Shown here: positions 34,842 through 47,409 of the stretch, piece by piece | Layout of the letters: each line of letters opens with the position of its first letter | Numbering within the stretch: the first letter of the stretch is position 1 | Assembly (NCBI GenBank): GCA_013433145.1 | Contig: CM024187.1 | Span: 10,863,326 to 10,927,325, forward strand | Direction: 5' to 3' | Origin: Ascaris suum | Taxonomy: Eukaryota; Nematoda; Chromadorea; Rhabditida; Ascarididae | DNA: 64,000 nt | Translations under genes and position numbers: made by a program | The notes under the pieces: generated by a model | The model's input: the letters and a program-made list of their open reading frames with translations, nothing else | What the model was told of the DNA's origin: nothing | Database searches by the model: none

Positions 34842-35239
34842 ATGGGCTTCCTCCAGAACGGGATAGATCTGCCAGCACTTCTTTACGAAATTTTGCAAAT
34901 GAAAAGTTTTAAGCTGAGGTAAGTAGTCATAACTTCAAAAACAGAACACTTATTGAAGACTGCAAGAAACATAGCAAACGTAATTAGGAACTTCAGAAGT
35001 AAAGGCAATCTGTGGAAATAGCTTCATGCTAAATGTCAAAGGTTATCGCAAATGTAAAGTTGATAAACGTTTTGGAGCAGAGATCGTCTTTTTTCAGAAA
35101 AACTTCCCCACTAACAGTGAAAAACCTGGTCGCCATATGGCTGCAGAGAGCCCGTCATACCGACATTACAGCATTAATTTTTCTGACTAGCTTTATCAAA
35201 GCTCATATTGCAAAGTTCAGCATTTTGTTGTCGCTATGA
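34842..35239 (+). CDS. Two-exon small gene, divergent from neighbour
   Basis: Exon 1 ends with a consensus donor, CTGAG|GTAAGT at 34918 (coding-like, FLQNGIDLPALLYEILQMKS). Its start is either ATG 34842 or further upstream, since the frame is open from about 34800. Exon 2 (35098-35239) follows GATCGTCTTTTTTCAG in the matching phase and is hydrophobic (LVAIWLQRARHTDITALIF). AATAAA stands at 35331-35336. The phase-0 frame of exon 2 (30 codons, hydrophilic) is an alternative. The start lies only about 70 bp from that of the minus-strand gene at 34768. Confidence 0.48.
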
Positions 35240-35433
35240 TTCCTCCAGTGGAGTTTCGCATCAACCTGAGGTGAAAATAGTCAAACATACAAACTTCGAG
35301 ATCCATTTCTCATAGAACATGGTAGTGCGAAATAAAAATTATTGTCCGTTCATTAATATGCAACAGCATGATCAAACAAACTTTAATCACTACGGCATAT
35401 TGTTCATCAATGTTCAGATTCCGACAGGAATCC

Positions 35434-35682
35434 CTATTTTATGAAATAAAAAACGAAATCTTCAACACTATCAACAAACACTGATATTTTTCCTTTACTA
35501 AATGTCTTAGTGGTCAAGTTATTTAATACCATAAAAAAATGCGTAGGAGCTTTGCGCATCAATCTAAAGGAAATCTTCGCCATTACCAGGCGTAAAACAG
35601 TGAAGGAATGTGGGAGACAGTAATTAGTAAAATAAGACCAAAAGATTCCAGATGGATGATAGAGTCGAGGAAAAAAAGGCAC
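35434..35682 (-). CDS. Candidate terminal frame
   Basis: A minus-strand frame of 82 codons ends TAG. A donor-like CTG|GTAATG and an acceptor-like AAGATTTCCTTTAG occur inside, so only the last 50 or so codons (NLTTKTFSKGKISVFVD) may be exon. Unknown family. Confidence 0.38.
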   Translation of the reverse strand: MPFFPRLYHPSGIFWSYFTNYCLPHSFTVLRLVMAKISFRLMRKAPTHFFMVLNNLTTKTFSKGKISVFVDSVEDFVFYFIK

Positions 35683-36165
35683 ACTTCAAAGATTAGTTCG
35701 CAGTGAGGCAGCAAATGAAATTATAACGGCAAAATACATCAACTTGGCAGATGATATCTAAAACTAGATATTTTTAGAGAATACAACCGATGGTTACGTT
35801 CGCGATGATACCCGTATTTTCCGATTATTCTTAACACCGCATCGCTCCTCTTTCCTAGCGTTTGATCCTTTAAAGGTGGTAATGTTCTGATGTCAACATA
35901 ACTTGCCTACATTTTGTATCCGAGATTTACGGGAGGTGTGCGAACTTAATCCATGAATTTCTTTGAATTTGGAGGGACAAGTACACATCAAAGAAAGGAC
36001 CGGCTCTGGTGACTCTCAAACCTGAAAGCTGAAATGAAGGAAAATTTGAGAGATAATGGCATTGTAACATCAAGATTGTGTGAGGCTGATCCCTGGAATA
36101 AAAGCGGAAGGAAATTATGCAAATTTCATTTGATTCCAGGCAGATGCTCGTACGTAGTGATGTAA

Positions 36166-36321
36166 ATGGACAAAAATGACCTTCGCTACATGTACTGGAC
36201 CAAGAAAAAAATGGCGAACCTTTTCAAGACGTGCATTCGATGGTACACAGGATTACCTGCAGAAAGAATTCGAAAACCTCCTTTTAAGCGCCTCACTGCG
36301 AATTCACGGAAAAGAAATTAG
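36166..36321 (+). CDS. Hypothetical small basic frame (51 aa)
   Basis: An ATG-started plus-strand frame (MDKNDLRYMYWTKKKM) ends TAG. It follows, in another frame, an acceptor TTTGATTCCAG at 36139. Coding-like but unframed; it may be an exon of the candidate at 36571-36799. Confidence 0.3.
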   Translation: MDKNDLRYMYWTKKKMANLFKTCIRWYTGLPAERIRKPPFKRLTANSRKRN

Positions 36322-36570
36322 CAGAACCGGTCCTCTTTTCTTCTCAAACTAGCAAATAAGTTTTGAAGGAAAATTCAACGATCAAAAACAATAATGCAAT
36401 CGTTTTCCGCTTCCTTTACCTTTCTTAATTCTTAAATCAGTCGTTAGCTTGATGTCGAAGTTTTCGTTGCTCCGACGGCTAAATAGATGACATAAGAGAG
36501 GGATATCGCCATTCGACATGCACAGATCTAAGCAGTCTCATATTTTTAGTCTCATATTTCTGATATCCAG

Positions 36571-36799
36571 AAATTGTGTGAAAAAACGTTTCCTTTTAAC
36601 TGTAACAATATTTTCTCTACCGGCGAAGCAGGAGACAGCACGAAGATGGTCGAGGCCTACATTTGAACACACCAAAGGACAGTGCGTTTTCACGATTGAA
36701 AAGAACAAAGCACAAACTGTACGCTTAAGGATGGCGAAAGAGTACGAGCGGCAGTGCGAACCCCAAGACGATGGTAATGAAAAGCGAAATCTCATTTAA
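36571..36799 (+). CDS. Candidate terminal exon (76 codons)
   Basis: After acceptor CTGATATCCAG (ends 36570) a plus-strand frame reads through a short hydrophobic piece and then a charged region (WSRPTFEHTKGQCVF; RMAKEYERQCEPQDDG) to TAA 36797-36799. A donor-like G|GTAATG near the end could shorten it. The minus strand is also open but less coding-like. No domain named. Confidence 0.43.
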
Positions 36800-37303
36800 A
36801 AAGTAAATGGTACGTAATTAACACAGAATTGATTTTGCGCAGACCAAATCTTCGTCACCCCTCCTTCTACGAAGTGTGATTCCAACTTAAAAGTACGGCA
36901 GTTTGCATGACCGTTTCATACAGAGTGATGTTGCATTTCACTGTCCTTCGATGGCACCTCAGTGCCTTTAGACCCTTTCATCTGCTCTAAATTTCACGAC
37001 GAATAACAGAGAAAATCACCCACCATGTTCGACATGGATTCGGCAGCTGCATACTGCAGCACCGAAGTGTCCCAGACAAATCAGTATCTAGCAATTTCTT
37101 ATATAAATGTTGAAGGTTTTTTGACCAATGTTGACCTGGTGGTCAGGAGAACTTCCCAACAGATGACAGCTAGAAACTGAGAACATCGATGTAAGTACTA
37201 GTTATCCTACTCAATTTGTCACAGTAGACGCAATTTGAAATTTGATCAAACTCCGTCCTTACGGCGCCGAGAAAAGCGAAAAAGAAAGTAGGAATTCATG
37301 CTA

Positions 37304-37531
37304 TTAATTCTGAAGACGATCATGCATGCTTTGCAGAGATGCCGAATATAACTGTGCGAGCAAAAAATCGACTTCTTGAAGGAAATGGAGCGAGGAAACC
37401 CAAATGTCAATGCCTTTTCTTGAGTACTTCAAATTTTTCTCCAATTTGCAAATTTCGAAAACTCGAAAACCCGTAGCCACATTTCCCTCCAGCCACAAAG
37501 CGCCAACCTCACAAGTTTTTAATGTAAACAA
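37304..37531 (-). CDS. Candidate exon or small gene (75 aa)
   Basis: A minus-strand frame with balanced amino-acid composition (CEVGALWLEGNVATGFRVF; LHFLQEVDFLLAQLYSASL) ends TAA. The opposite strand is not open. The 5' boundary is unclear; an acceptor near GCTCGCACAG lies inside. Unknown family. Confidence 0.43.
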   Translation of the reverse strand: MFTLKTCEVGALWLEGNVATGFRVFEICKLEKNLKYSRKGIDIWVSSLHFLQEVDFLLAQLYSASLQSMHDRLQN

Positions 37532-37539
37532 ACCTTATA

Positions 37540-38740
37540 CCTCAAGGTAACCTGTCCAAAACTTATAGCATTTAGGCATCGAGTAAGTCATGTTTTTATG
37601 AGGAGTTTCTTTCGCTAGGTGATTTTTTTGGTAACGCGCAACAAGACTTCACTGCGAAGCTGGTGAAACAGAATCTGTCAAAAAAGTTACAAAAGTATAT
37701 CGCAACACTGAAACAATTAATAATTTCACTAAGACATGTTCCATTTTTGCAGCTACCGAAGCTTCAAAAAGTACCATTAGTGGTACAGATTCTCAAGTTC
37801 CAAGTTATACGTCATTGAGCTGAGGTTTCCGAGGTTGAAATATATTTCAAGCAGGGTTATTACAGAAAGAAGGATTCCTTGAAGTGAACTGGGATTGGTA
37901 TCTGATTTCAGAAGACATTCTTTCGCTCGCGGAAGCTTTCTAACATAGTGTTTAAACGCAACTCACTTGCACTGTCAAATTTCCACTTCCGAAAATCTCT
38001 TTCGCTTATCTTCTTCCAAACAGCTCCTTAGCTTGCCATCACAGCACGAAAATGGTATAGAGATCAAAGAAATTCTGTAAACAGAGAAGTCTTCTGCATC
38101 TCTCAAAGTAGGCTCCTTCATAACCTAATAAACTATATAAATTCAGTTAAACCCTGGTTACCTTTCAGCGAAAACAAAACTTTCATCAGGAATCACAAAG
38201 CTGTTGGGTCATTGCAAGAAAATTCATAAATGCGCACACATCAATAATTCTTTTCACATGCATGCATCTCACGAAAACTAAAGCACTGTTAAGAAATGCC
38301 TCCATTTATCCACGTTGGCTAATAAAGCAAACTTATCTGTTCGGTAAAGATGCAGGTTAGCATAGGGTATGTCGGTGATGCGACCGCATCACGAATTCCC
38401 CATACCCTCAGATCTCTCTTTCATCGCCGGTGAAGCGTAGCCTTTATTCAGTCTGGTCGCACTCCGCTTTCAAAAAAGCGCATTAAAATTCATGCGATAT
38501 ATAAGACAGTCGAATAGAACTTCCAGGCGAGCTAATGCAAAAAGAACTAGGTTTTGGAATTCCATGCAAAGTTCGGAATTTCGCAGAAGGAAATACAATT
38601 TTTGAGCAAGCAATGGATCTTATAGGTTGTTCGGCTAATATTCGTCACCTAGATACCTCTTCCATCAGCCTAAGAGCATGTATTGGAGATATTCCGCTGT
38701 AGCCACTAAGAATTATAAAGGCGTGCTAACCTTCATCCAC
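37540..38740. other. No supported gene
   Basis: AT-rich, no coding-like frame with splice signals noticed on either strand. Confidence 0.45.
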
Positions 38741-38754
38741 CTTGGTGCGCTCAG

Positions 38755-38963
38755 CCTTGCAAATCCGAACACCAGTTGCACATAAGGCGGAACTGGGACC
38801 TGCCGACCTGCGACCTCTGCTGGCCTGGCTCGACAAAAAAAAAAAACCTTTGCAACACCCTATAGGGAAGCTGGAGGGCGTTCCGTCGAAACCGCTTTCC
38901 CAAGACACAGAAGAGTCCCTTGTGTTAATCTTTCAGCAGAGGCTGCCTAACTTCATCAGCTAG
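38755..38963 (+). CDS. Candidate terminal exon with A12 tract
   Basis: After acceptor GGTGCGCTCAG a plus-strand frame of 69 codons (VAHKAELGPADLRPLLAWL, then KLEGVPSKPLSQDTEESL) ends TAG. Local G+C is higher than around it. A run of 12 A (38835-38846) encodes KKKK and could slip. The minus strand is open too but interrupted by many AG sites. Upstream exons not found; family unknown. Confidence 0.48.
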
Positions 38964-38969
38964 TATGTT

Positions 38970-40800
38970 TCAAATAATGATTATGTAATAGCTACCTTTA
39001 TTTCAAACCAGGGGAGCACCTATTCATTCCGCACACGCGCCGGCTGCTGCGCTTTTTAAATTTGCATTTTTCTCTTCCTGCGTAAAGGTTAATCATTCAC
39101 TGCCTAATCTGAATCAGCTGATTATGAGACGCTTACTCAAATAATGCGGCCTTGAATGCCTTCGTTAGCACTTCTCAAAAAGTGACTACAAAATTTTGGA
39201 AGTTGTGAAGTTTTAGAGAGTTTGCGGTGGTGACTACAAAAAAGCATTCACGTGATGCGTCCAATGAAGCATCAAATGTGCTTCAAGAAGGTTACAACGG
39301 AAAGAAGAAAAAAAGGGGGAGGGGAAGTTCTTAGCAGCAACGTACTAAAAGATAGGAAATGCTTCCTGAGGAAGTCATATTCTCTGTGATGAAGTATGCA
39401 CCTCATGGAATATCACCTTTTTTTCTACAGTAAACAGTCACTAAACTCACAAAAAAAATTCGTAGTTTTAATCACTATGGTCTTGTAAACGTTTGATAAA
39501 CGAATCGATTTGAAGCAAAGGGTATCGACCATTTTTAAATGCCACACACTGAAATTTATAAGTTTAAAAAAGAAAGAATTAGACAGCTAAGAGTAATAGC
39601 ACCTAAAAAGAGTTGCATTCAGTTTATTACTTTAAGACTAGAAATCCGAACATCGGATAGAAGTCAAGGGACGACAGATACACAGCAAAGAAGCACAATG
39701 TGAAACAACCTGTCGGCAGGCGATCGAAAACTACTGTACTGCCTTACTCGCAGATCTAAGCACTTGTGTGTCTAACTTATTGTGTACCTATCTAGTTGAC
39801 TTATCAAGTTTGAATATGACGAAGTGTTTCGTCAAAAAAGGAGAGGCAGATGAATTGCACGGTAATCAACCTGCTTAGAAGAAATGAAGTATTTAGCTTT
39901 TGAAGATGTTGTAGCAAACTAAGGATGCGCAGATCAGCATTCATCGGTGGCAGCATTTTGCTACTACAACGCGTTCATTAGTCAGCAAAATTGCAACAGT
40001 GGTTTTATCTTGGTGGCTAATACTGCTGGCGTTGTAACGCCGAAACGTTTCGCCTCAAAACCCTGGTGGTTTAGGCATTCTTGACATACAGTACAATCTT
40101 CGGCTTCCTTCAGGAATGCTTGTCACATCCTCGACTCACAGATTTATAGGTGCGCAACTTTCATCAGAATCGTTGCAAATTAATTAGCACCCACACATTT
40201 CGTACCACGAGATCGTGTAAACGGCTCATCAAGCGATCGAAATCCATTTCGTTGTTGCCAAACCGTTTTGCAAGAGGCTCGAAAAGTGGCCCATAACAGA
40301 AAAATTGAGCATCGAACGCACGATTTAGAGTCTAAATCTTAGAATCTACAGTTGTTACGAAAACGCTCAATGCATCGTTTCTATGTAGGCATAACGTAGG
40401 ACACAGCCAGGAGAATTGTATTTTAGTTGATCACTTACACAATAAAATGACGCCGATAATTGCACTGCACATCAATGGCCTGCCGAAAATTTCAAAGATC
40501 AACAGAGACCTGATCTGTAACTTTCTTTTTAGTATGTCGCAATTTTCCTAAAAGGTTTTCGATGATATTTTTCCCTATTTCATCCACGATAATTTCATTC
40601 TGCTAATATATCCTTCATATTTGCAGACTTTTTAGTATATATTTAAGCTTTTAGAAAACCAGAGATTCAGAAGTAGCACCTATAGAAGGATTCTACAGCA
40701 ACAGTGAATCTGTTCTTAGCTGCGAAATTTTTCTCAACAGACGATGAAAAGAAAACAACGATAGGTGCAACATGTAGATATTGCCATGTTAATTGATAAT
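38970..40800. other. Intergenic; possible retroelement 3' relic
   Basis: No gene supported. Around 40029-40056 two short palindromes follow each other (GGCGTTGTAACGCC and CGAAACGTTTCG), giving a GCCGAAACGTTTCG motif of a type I associate with non-LTR retrotransposon ends. No reverse-transcriptase frame is nearby. Confidence 0.35.
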
Positions 40801-40808
40801 TTAGTGAG

Positions 40809-41015
40809 ATGAAGCAATACGCGAAAGAAAACATTATGGAAGGCATGAGAAGTATGTTGCTTTCTCAACTATCAGAATTATTGCAGAAATTCCCCAACAC
40901 CAATATAGCAGACATTCTGCTGAAATATTTCCATGATATTTTACAAATATTGCGTATCAGCATCTTGAAGCCTTATGACTTCTCCTTCCTCCTTTTCGCG
41001 TGGAAATTGCTTTAG
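40809..41015 (+). CDS. Small single-exon gene candidate (68 aa)
   Basis: ATG follows a possible leader acceptor (TTGATAATTTAG) by four bases. The protein is helical and leucine-rich (MLLSQLSELLQKFPNTNIAD; YFHDILQILRISIL) and ends TAG. AATAAA is at 41066-41071. No family recognised. A complete small gene is plausible. Confidence 0.45.
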   Translation: MKQYAKENIMEGMRSMLLSQLSELLQKFPNTNIADILLKYFHDILQILRISILKPYDFSFLLFAWKLL

Positions 41016-41654
41016 CACAATTAATTATCGAATTTTTTGCATTTTATAAATGTAGCAAGCGTGAAAATAAAAATATGCAGGTTAATAGATGTAAATGAAG
41101 TTTGCAGTTTGTTGTGACTAGTCGGAAAGTTTGCAGCAATCGCGCAAGAAAATAATCCCTCGAAAAAGCACCGAAGCCCAAGAGCCCAAGTTCAACGGGC
41201 GGACAGAGTCACGATCATATTCAGCCAGTGGATGCAACTGAGAATGTGGAAGGATTAACAGTGCGCAGAGATGCGAAAAACGCTGCTAGAAATGCATTAG
41301 AGAATTCTTTGCTGGTGCAAGAAACACCACTCCGAAGTTAGAGAGTCTCTTCGCATTAGGTCAGTAATGAGATAGCGACTCTAAATTCGATGAAATGAGC
41401 AACAACGAGCGAATGGGATGCGGTGTCTGACAAAGCATCACCCCAATTTGGCACTTCTTAGCCACATTTAGAGTTTATCTGTCTATCTCTTATAGCAATA
41501 AGCAGTTCAATTCGAACACAAAACACATTCAGCGGGAATTCAGGAAAAAAAAAAAAAAATCAAGCTGAAACGTGCCTAGAACAAGATGACAACGAACATC
41601 TAAACTAGATGTTCAGTCTTTCATCAAAACCATCATTCAAAATGACCTCTTCAT

Positions 41655-41870
41655 TTAATACTGCTGTGTTTGTGGTAACGACCCTTCAGAAAACGTATCC
41701 GTTTGGTGGTCTGTTCTCCAGCTACCATAGTTCTTTGCTTCATAACCACTCATGTTCAACCAGTGAAGTTCTTTTAATCCGAACACCTCATCATATTGTG
41801 TTGATGGAACCCTATCGACTACACATCGAATAATTTCCAGAGTCTTCAGGGTCCTCTTTTGGGTCTTATT
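41655..41870 (-). CDS. Candidate exon or decayed element frame
   Basis: Seventy-one open minus-strand codons (TLKTLEIIRCVVDRVPSTQY; ELHWLNMSGYEAKNYGSW) end TAA, with no clear acceptor. The plus strand at the upstream end contains QGPLLG-like residues that faintly recall a reverse-transcriptase motif, so a retroelement relic on the other strand is an alternative. Confidence 0.36.
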   Translation of the reverse strand, partial: NKTQKRTLKTLEIIRCVVDRVPSTQYDEVFGLKELHWLNMSGYEAKNYGSWRTDHQTDTFSEGSLPQTQQY

Positions 41871-42117
41871 CTACTCACTGTGATTGTTTATCGAATGAGT
41901 GAAGGCACAGTAATGTAGACCAACAACGTCAGCAAAAGATCACGATTAGAATGCGTCACAAAAACTCGTGCAAAATCGAGTTTGTGCTCTTTTATGTAGC
42001 AGAATACAATCGCTGAAAATGCAATTTGTGTTCTGCACGTGTGGCGCTTCGATCCTCAGTCTACGTATTATTCAGTCGAGAAATAAACGCAAGTGAAACC
42101 AGGTTCACAATTTTGGA

Positions 42118-42257
42118 GTGCTCATTGACGACGTAGCTTGCTTCACTGAGCATAATGCAAAATACCTTATTTTACACATTCAAGTTGGTGCTCATTGACG
42201 ACGTAGCTTGCTTCACTGAGCATAATGCAAAATACCTTATTTTACACATTCAAGTTG
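42118..42257. repeat. Perfect tandem duplication, 2 x 70 bp
   Basis: Bases 42118-42187 are repeated without a mismatch at 42188-42257. The unit starts GTGCTCATTGACGACG. Because 70 is not a multiple of three, the duplication shifts the frame of the plus-strand open stretch that spans it (42155-42436), which is therefore not called as a gene. Confidence 0.97.
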
Positions 42258-42639
42258 CAAATTACATCTTTGGATTCTCCAAGACAAGAAATTTTCGGAC
42301 AGCTGAACTCTTCCGCTACAAGTTGACAAATGTTTTTAAAAAGAACTCGAGGACTTTTTCCACAGCTGCTCTATTCAGATTGGGAATATGTGGCACCGCC
42401 TATAAAGACAGTGAAATTAAAAGCCATTGCTCTTGAGATTCGATGGGATAAAAAGGACTGAATCGGAATTTTTAAACTCATTTGTTGTACTGCCTGCAAG
42501 GGACTGCTACCCCTTCCACTTCCTCATGGATCCGACTGCAATGACACGAGGATTTCAAGTGTTGCCCGTTCCTGTTACTTTAACCTCAATATTCCTGATT
42601 GTAGAACGCATCCACTCATCACCAGCGCCATTTTGACAC

Positions 42640-43790
<1,151 letters not shown>

Positions 43791-43844
43791 TAGCACTTTG
43801 CTGCGGAAGTAATATAAATCAGAGCACAAGAGCTGTATTCTCAC

Positions 43845-44187
43845 AAAGAGGAAAGAACAGTCTGCTGCCCACTTCAAACGGCCCAAGTTACTTGCTGAAG
43901 AATTCAAAGTAATAGGTAGGAAGCTTTCTATTCAAAAAATTATTATAAACCAACTTCAAAACGTTATACTGTATTAGAGAAAATCATATGGCAATACGAC
44001 ACTAAAATATAATCAATACGTTAAAAGGATGAGTAGCAAACCGACCAGACTGACCTAATTGTTGACGCTGTAAACGATGATGAGGCCGTTTTGCCGTGCA
44101 AATCGACGTTTCACGGTTGCACTGATCGCTGCTGTAACCGAATGGATAACGGTCAGATGTCTCAGCTGATGATTTCCGACTGGCCAT
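43845..44187 (-). CDS. First two exons of a gene, unknown protein
   Basis: Exon 1 starts at ATG 44185-44187 and encodes 44 hydrophilic, Ser/Arg/His-rich residues ([20 protein letters not shown]), ending G|GTCAGT at 44055. Exon 2 (43845-43894) follows AATTCTTCAG in the matching phase ([15 protein letters not shown]) and ends TTT|GTGAGA in phase 0. The next intron starts with the (TA)98 array; later exons were not recognised. The N-terminus looks disordered, with many potential phosphorylation sites. Family unknown. Confidence 0.55.
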
Positions 44188-44257
44188 CTCAGTCACAGAC
44201 GGTTGTCAGGCGGTAAGCGAGCGCTGAAGCAACAATCTTAAAGACATCAAAAGGAAT

Positions 44258-44479
44258 ATGCGGGTTATTGGCGAAGTGGTGCCTGGGTGCCTGAAGTGTA
44301 CAGCTAGCTGCACGCATTGTGAATGCACAAGAACACAGTCACCGCAACGTGCAGCTCTACAAAGCTGCAGCGTCGGGCGGTCTGGGCAGCCAGACTGCAC
44401 CCGACCCATGACGGTTGTGTCCGGGTGTGATACCGCTTCGCTGTCTCTGCTTTTGCACTGCTCAAATCTCTATAGATAA
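44258..44479 (+). CDS. Cys-rich frame in GC-rich block
   Basis: A 73-codon ATG frame on the plus strand contains ten cysteines (CLKCTASCTHCEC, later SGCDTASL). It has no signal peptide and lies in a G+C-rich block just upstream of the start of the minus-strand gene at 44187, so the block could instead be promoter or 5' leader of that gene. Confidence 0.28.
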   Translation: MRVIGEVVPGCLKCTASCTHCECTRTQSPQRAALQSCSVGRSGQPDCTRPMTVVSGCDTASLSLLLHCSNLYR

Positions 44480-45130
44480 ACACCAAAAATAATGCGATGC
44501 GAAAAGTTCCCGCCTATCAGTACTGCAGTGCAGTTCAAATCGTTACTTCTTGCTCACTAGCTGAAGATAAACCTTAAAGAAGAGCAGAGGTATCCGCGTA
44601 CCGCTGTTAGCAGAGCCTCTGTTCTGAGAAAACTTTGTGACTAGAAAATAAATAAGCTCAAAGAGTATCCTTCCAAGATTTGCAGCTATGGTATTATAGA
44701 ACAAAGTGTACCAATGACAGACCATAAAAATTTTGTTTTCAACGAGACCTTGTATCTTGTGATGTATATAGGAAAGCCTTCTGACAGGTAATTTATGTAA
44801 ACTAGAGACCTAGATACCTGCCATGATAAAGTGCATTGAAGTGGAGTGAATTTGACTGGTTGACTTCCGGTTAATAACCTTTATTGGCGTTAAAGTAAAT
44901 AAAATGTGGAAAACGCTCACACGGGTAGCCATCCGTTACTATTATGGCTATAAATTTCTTCAATGTAAATCTCTCAGCTTTAAGAAACATCTCATGGGAC
45001 GATGCCTACTGCTAAGTGAAAACCATGCTGATTTTGCTTTAGCAGGTAAGAGATTCTAAAATTTCTAATATTATACCACTGGAAACGCATTTTACAAGTA
45101 CTCCACTGCAGTTACTAAAAAATATACGGA

Positions 45131-45254
<124 letters not shown>

Positions 45255-45339
45255 TGTAAAATGCAAATTATTTTTTAAAAAATTTATTTATTTATTTATT
45301 TATTTACTTACTCACTCACTTACTTATTAACTTTTTCGA

Positions 45340-46400
45340 ATTTTTTCAATATATGTGTAGATATTCTTCAATCCGAGTGAAAATACAAATAGAAACTTCG
45401 CTCAAAAGCACCCATGGAGAAGCTGTTCTCGGCAGAAACAATCTCAGTCACGTCATCAAGGCTCGAAATCAAATGTTGTATTAGCTCAGCCGCATGGCAT
45501 CAGCTGCTTTAAAGAGCTGTGGTACAAGCATGTTCTTGCACATGCTTATCACATGCCACTCCATCCCCTCTTCCTATCACTTATTTCCGCCTGCATCTTC
45601 CCCACGCAAAATTCTTGTTGGTTCGACGATGTCGTCAGTTCCAGCAGGTGTGAAATGTATGTGAGTTGGACATATTGTGCAGTGGTATTTGAAACGTGAA
45701 ATATGACCTGAATTTAACTATTGCGTTTAAGTTTGGTTCAGATGGAATTTAGAAAGTAATAGATAATTTCAGATGATGCTTTCAAATTTCATATGCTGTG
45801 GCGCTGTATGTTTCCTTCGGTTATAATGCTGCGAAAAAGAAATTCTAGACACCTGCAATTCTTCGCACTTCTGAAACTTCAAAGAGCGGTCGGGTTCCGA
45901 TAGAATCAATTCGATTAAAACCGGAACTCAGTTTTAAGTGAATTCATTTCAAAAATGTTGGTCAATGAACGATCAAAGGAAAATTTCCAGTACAGTCGGA
46001 AAAAAAAGAGAAAAGAGAGAAAACGGAATTCCGTTTAGAAAAATCGACCGAATTTCAGTTGGTCTATTGCCATCACTAATCCGTAGTGAAGAAGTTACGA
46101 AAGGCGGTTGGCCTCATTAGTTTTCCAGAAATTCTTTTCACTTCATAATCTGCGATACAGCTGCAGTGCAGCATCGTAAGACAAATAATCTGGTACGGAC
46201 AATCCCGAGAGCATGGTCCGCATTCGGTAGATTCCTTTATGAAATTTAGCACCAAATAGATGAGCGAAGCCCACACTATAAATCTTTTACTTTATATGGC
46301 ATTTTATATTTTTTTGCGTCCGGAATTCAACTCATACAAAACGACTTATAGGGAGGCGAATTTTCAAGTTCGAGACTAACTAGCATTTGAAACCTTCCCG
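45340..46400. other. No firm gene
   Basis: A plus-strand frame at 45938-46120 ends in a coding-like piece (GLLPSLIRSEEVTKGGWPH) after acceptor CGACCGAATTTCAG, but nothing connects to it. Confidence 0.35.
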
Positions 46401-46413
46401 AAAAGCTTCGATC

Positions 46414-46725
46414 TCAGAGCCCATGCGTAATGAAATGCGACTGAGACTTAAAATACTGTGGGTAAAGGAGTTGGTAAAATGATCGCGTCACATGACCTCT
46501 TGAAAAAATGACGTTTAGCAAAACTGAATCAGGCAATGGCAAACTGAGTTTCCAAGGGTACCGCATGAAGTCATTTACTGCTCCTGCCGCAAGTAATCCA
46601 TAAGCCGATCGATCATTTAAAAAACGTTTAATATGTGATTCTTCATTTTCCATACTCTTGTGCAAATTTGGAGCATACTTCAGCCTGTGCCAGCGCAACA
46701 TTATCTTGTGTGCACAGATCAACAT
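46414..46725 (-). CDS. Candidate gene, 103-codon frame
   Basis: A minus-strand ATG frame has even composition and coding-like codons (KSMENEESHIKRFLNDRS; GLLAAGAVNDFMRYPW) and ends TGA. A possible acceptor (TTTACCCACAG) lies near its end, so the last 15 codons may differ. No poly(A) signal or domain recognised. Confidence 0.43.
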   Translation of the reverse strand: MLICAHKIMLRWHRLKYAPNLHKSMENEESHIKRFLNDRSAYGLLAAGAVNDFMRYPWKLSLPLPDSVLLNVIFSRGHVTRSFYQLLYPQYFKSQSHFITHGL

Positions 46726-46956
46726 TTATGTCAAGATAAATTATGACAGTTACCTTCGAAAGGAGTTAGAGAGAATCAGATGCGTCAAAGAATTGCACGC
46801 AGTTTGTAGTCGGTTATTTTACAAATAGAAGAATCCTTTATAGAAGTCATTATGAATGGTCGAGTAAGATAGGACACGAGCGCATTGTTCCGCATTTATT
46901 TGCACAATGTTTTGATTGTTGACACGCAATAGCCGAACTTCAACTCTTTATAGTAT

Positions 46957-47163
46957 CTAATGAAATTGCCTACGCGCCGAGCAACATGCAAAGCACCATG
47001 TCATGCCGACTCCTCTAATGCGCTTTACCTCTCGTTGAATTCCTTTGTAAGCACAAATTTCGCTTACGATGAGTTGTTGTCCATTTTCTCTTCCAAGTTC
47101 GGATTTAAATGTTTCTGGAACGGCGTGACCAATGCTCACAACTGTGCTCATAGAGCTCGCTTC
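46957..47163 (-). CDS. Small single-exon gene (64 aa)
   Basis: Acceptor GCGATCCGCTCCAG ends 12 bases before ATG 47149-47151. The frame (IGHAVPETFKSELGRENGQQ) runs to TAG at 46957, with AATAAA on this strand at 46895-46900. Inside are two phase-0 donors (ATC|GTAAGC at 47067 and GAG|GTAAAG at 47028), so the C-terminus, which ends in a Cys/Arg cluster, could be spliced away. The plus strand is also open (46960-47205), but this strand carries the signals. Confidence 0.48.
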   Translation of the reverse strand, partial: EASSMSTVVSIGHAVPETFKSELGRENGQQLIVSEICAYKGIQREVKRIRGVGMTWCFACCSARRQFH

Positions 47164-47409
47164 CTGGAGCGGATCGCTAGCATATCGAACGAAAGAATTT
47201 CTTGATGCGTAATGCGTGTGATGTGCGAAGCAGGGTTGCGTATAATATGAATAACCGGCGTTGTTCGGTGTCTTCTAAAGGAAGGAAGGGTTCTCTTCGC
47301 TAAGTAATAAAAGTAAATTCGCTCTAATAAATGAGAAATTCACTGATAAAGCCAAATCAAAAGCAGACAAATCACTGAGAGAATGCGTTATAGGAATTCT
47401 TCTCTTAAG

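Noticed and set aside
36518..36570. ATG upstream of the 36571 exon as a translation start
   Set aside because: The preceding 18 codons are low quality and separated from the coding-like part by a good acceptor, so an internal exon start is more likely.
41840..41900. QGPLLGLILL-like residues on the plus strand resembling a reverse-transcriptase motif
   Set aside because: Only about ten residues match, no YADD box or flanking domain follows, and the minus strand is open over a longer stretch.
46960..47205. 81-codon plus-strand ATG frame
   Set aside because: The opposite strand has acceptor, ATG and poly(A) signal in the right order, so this is probably its shadow.
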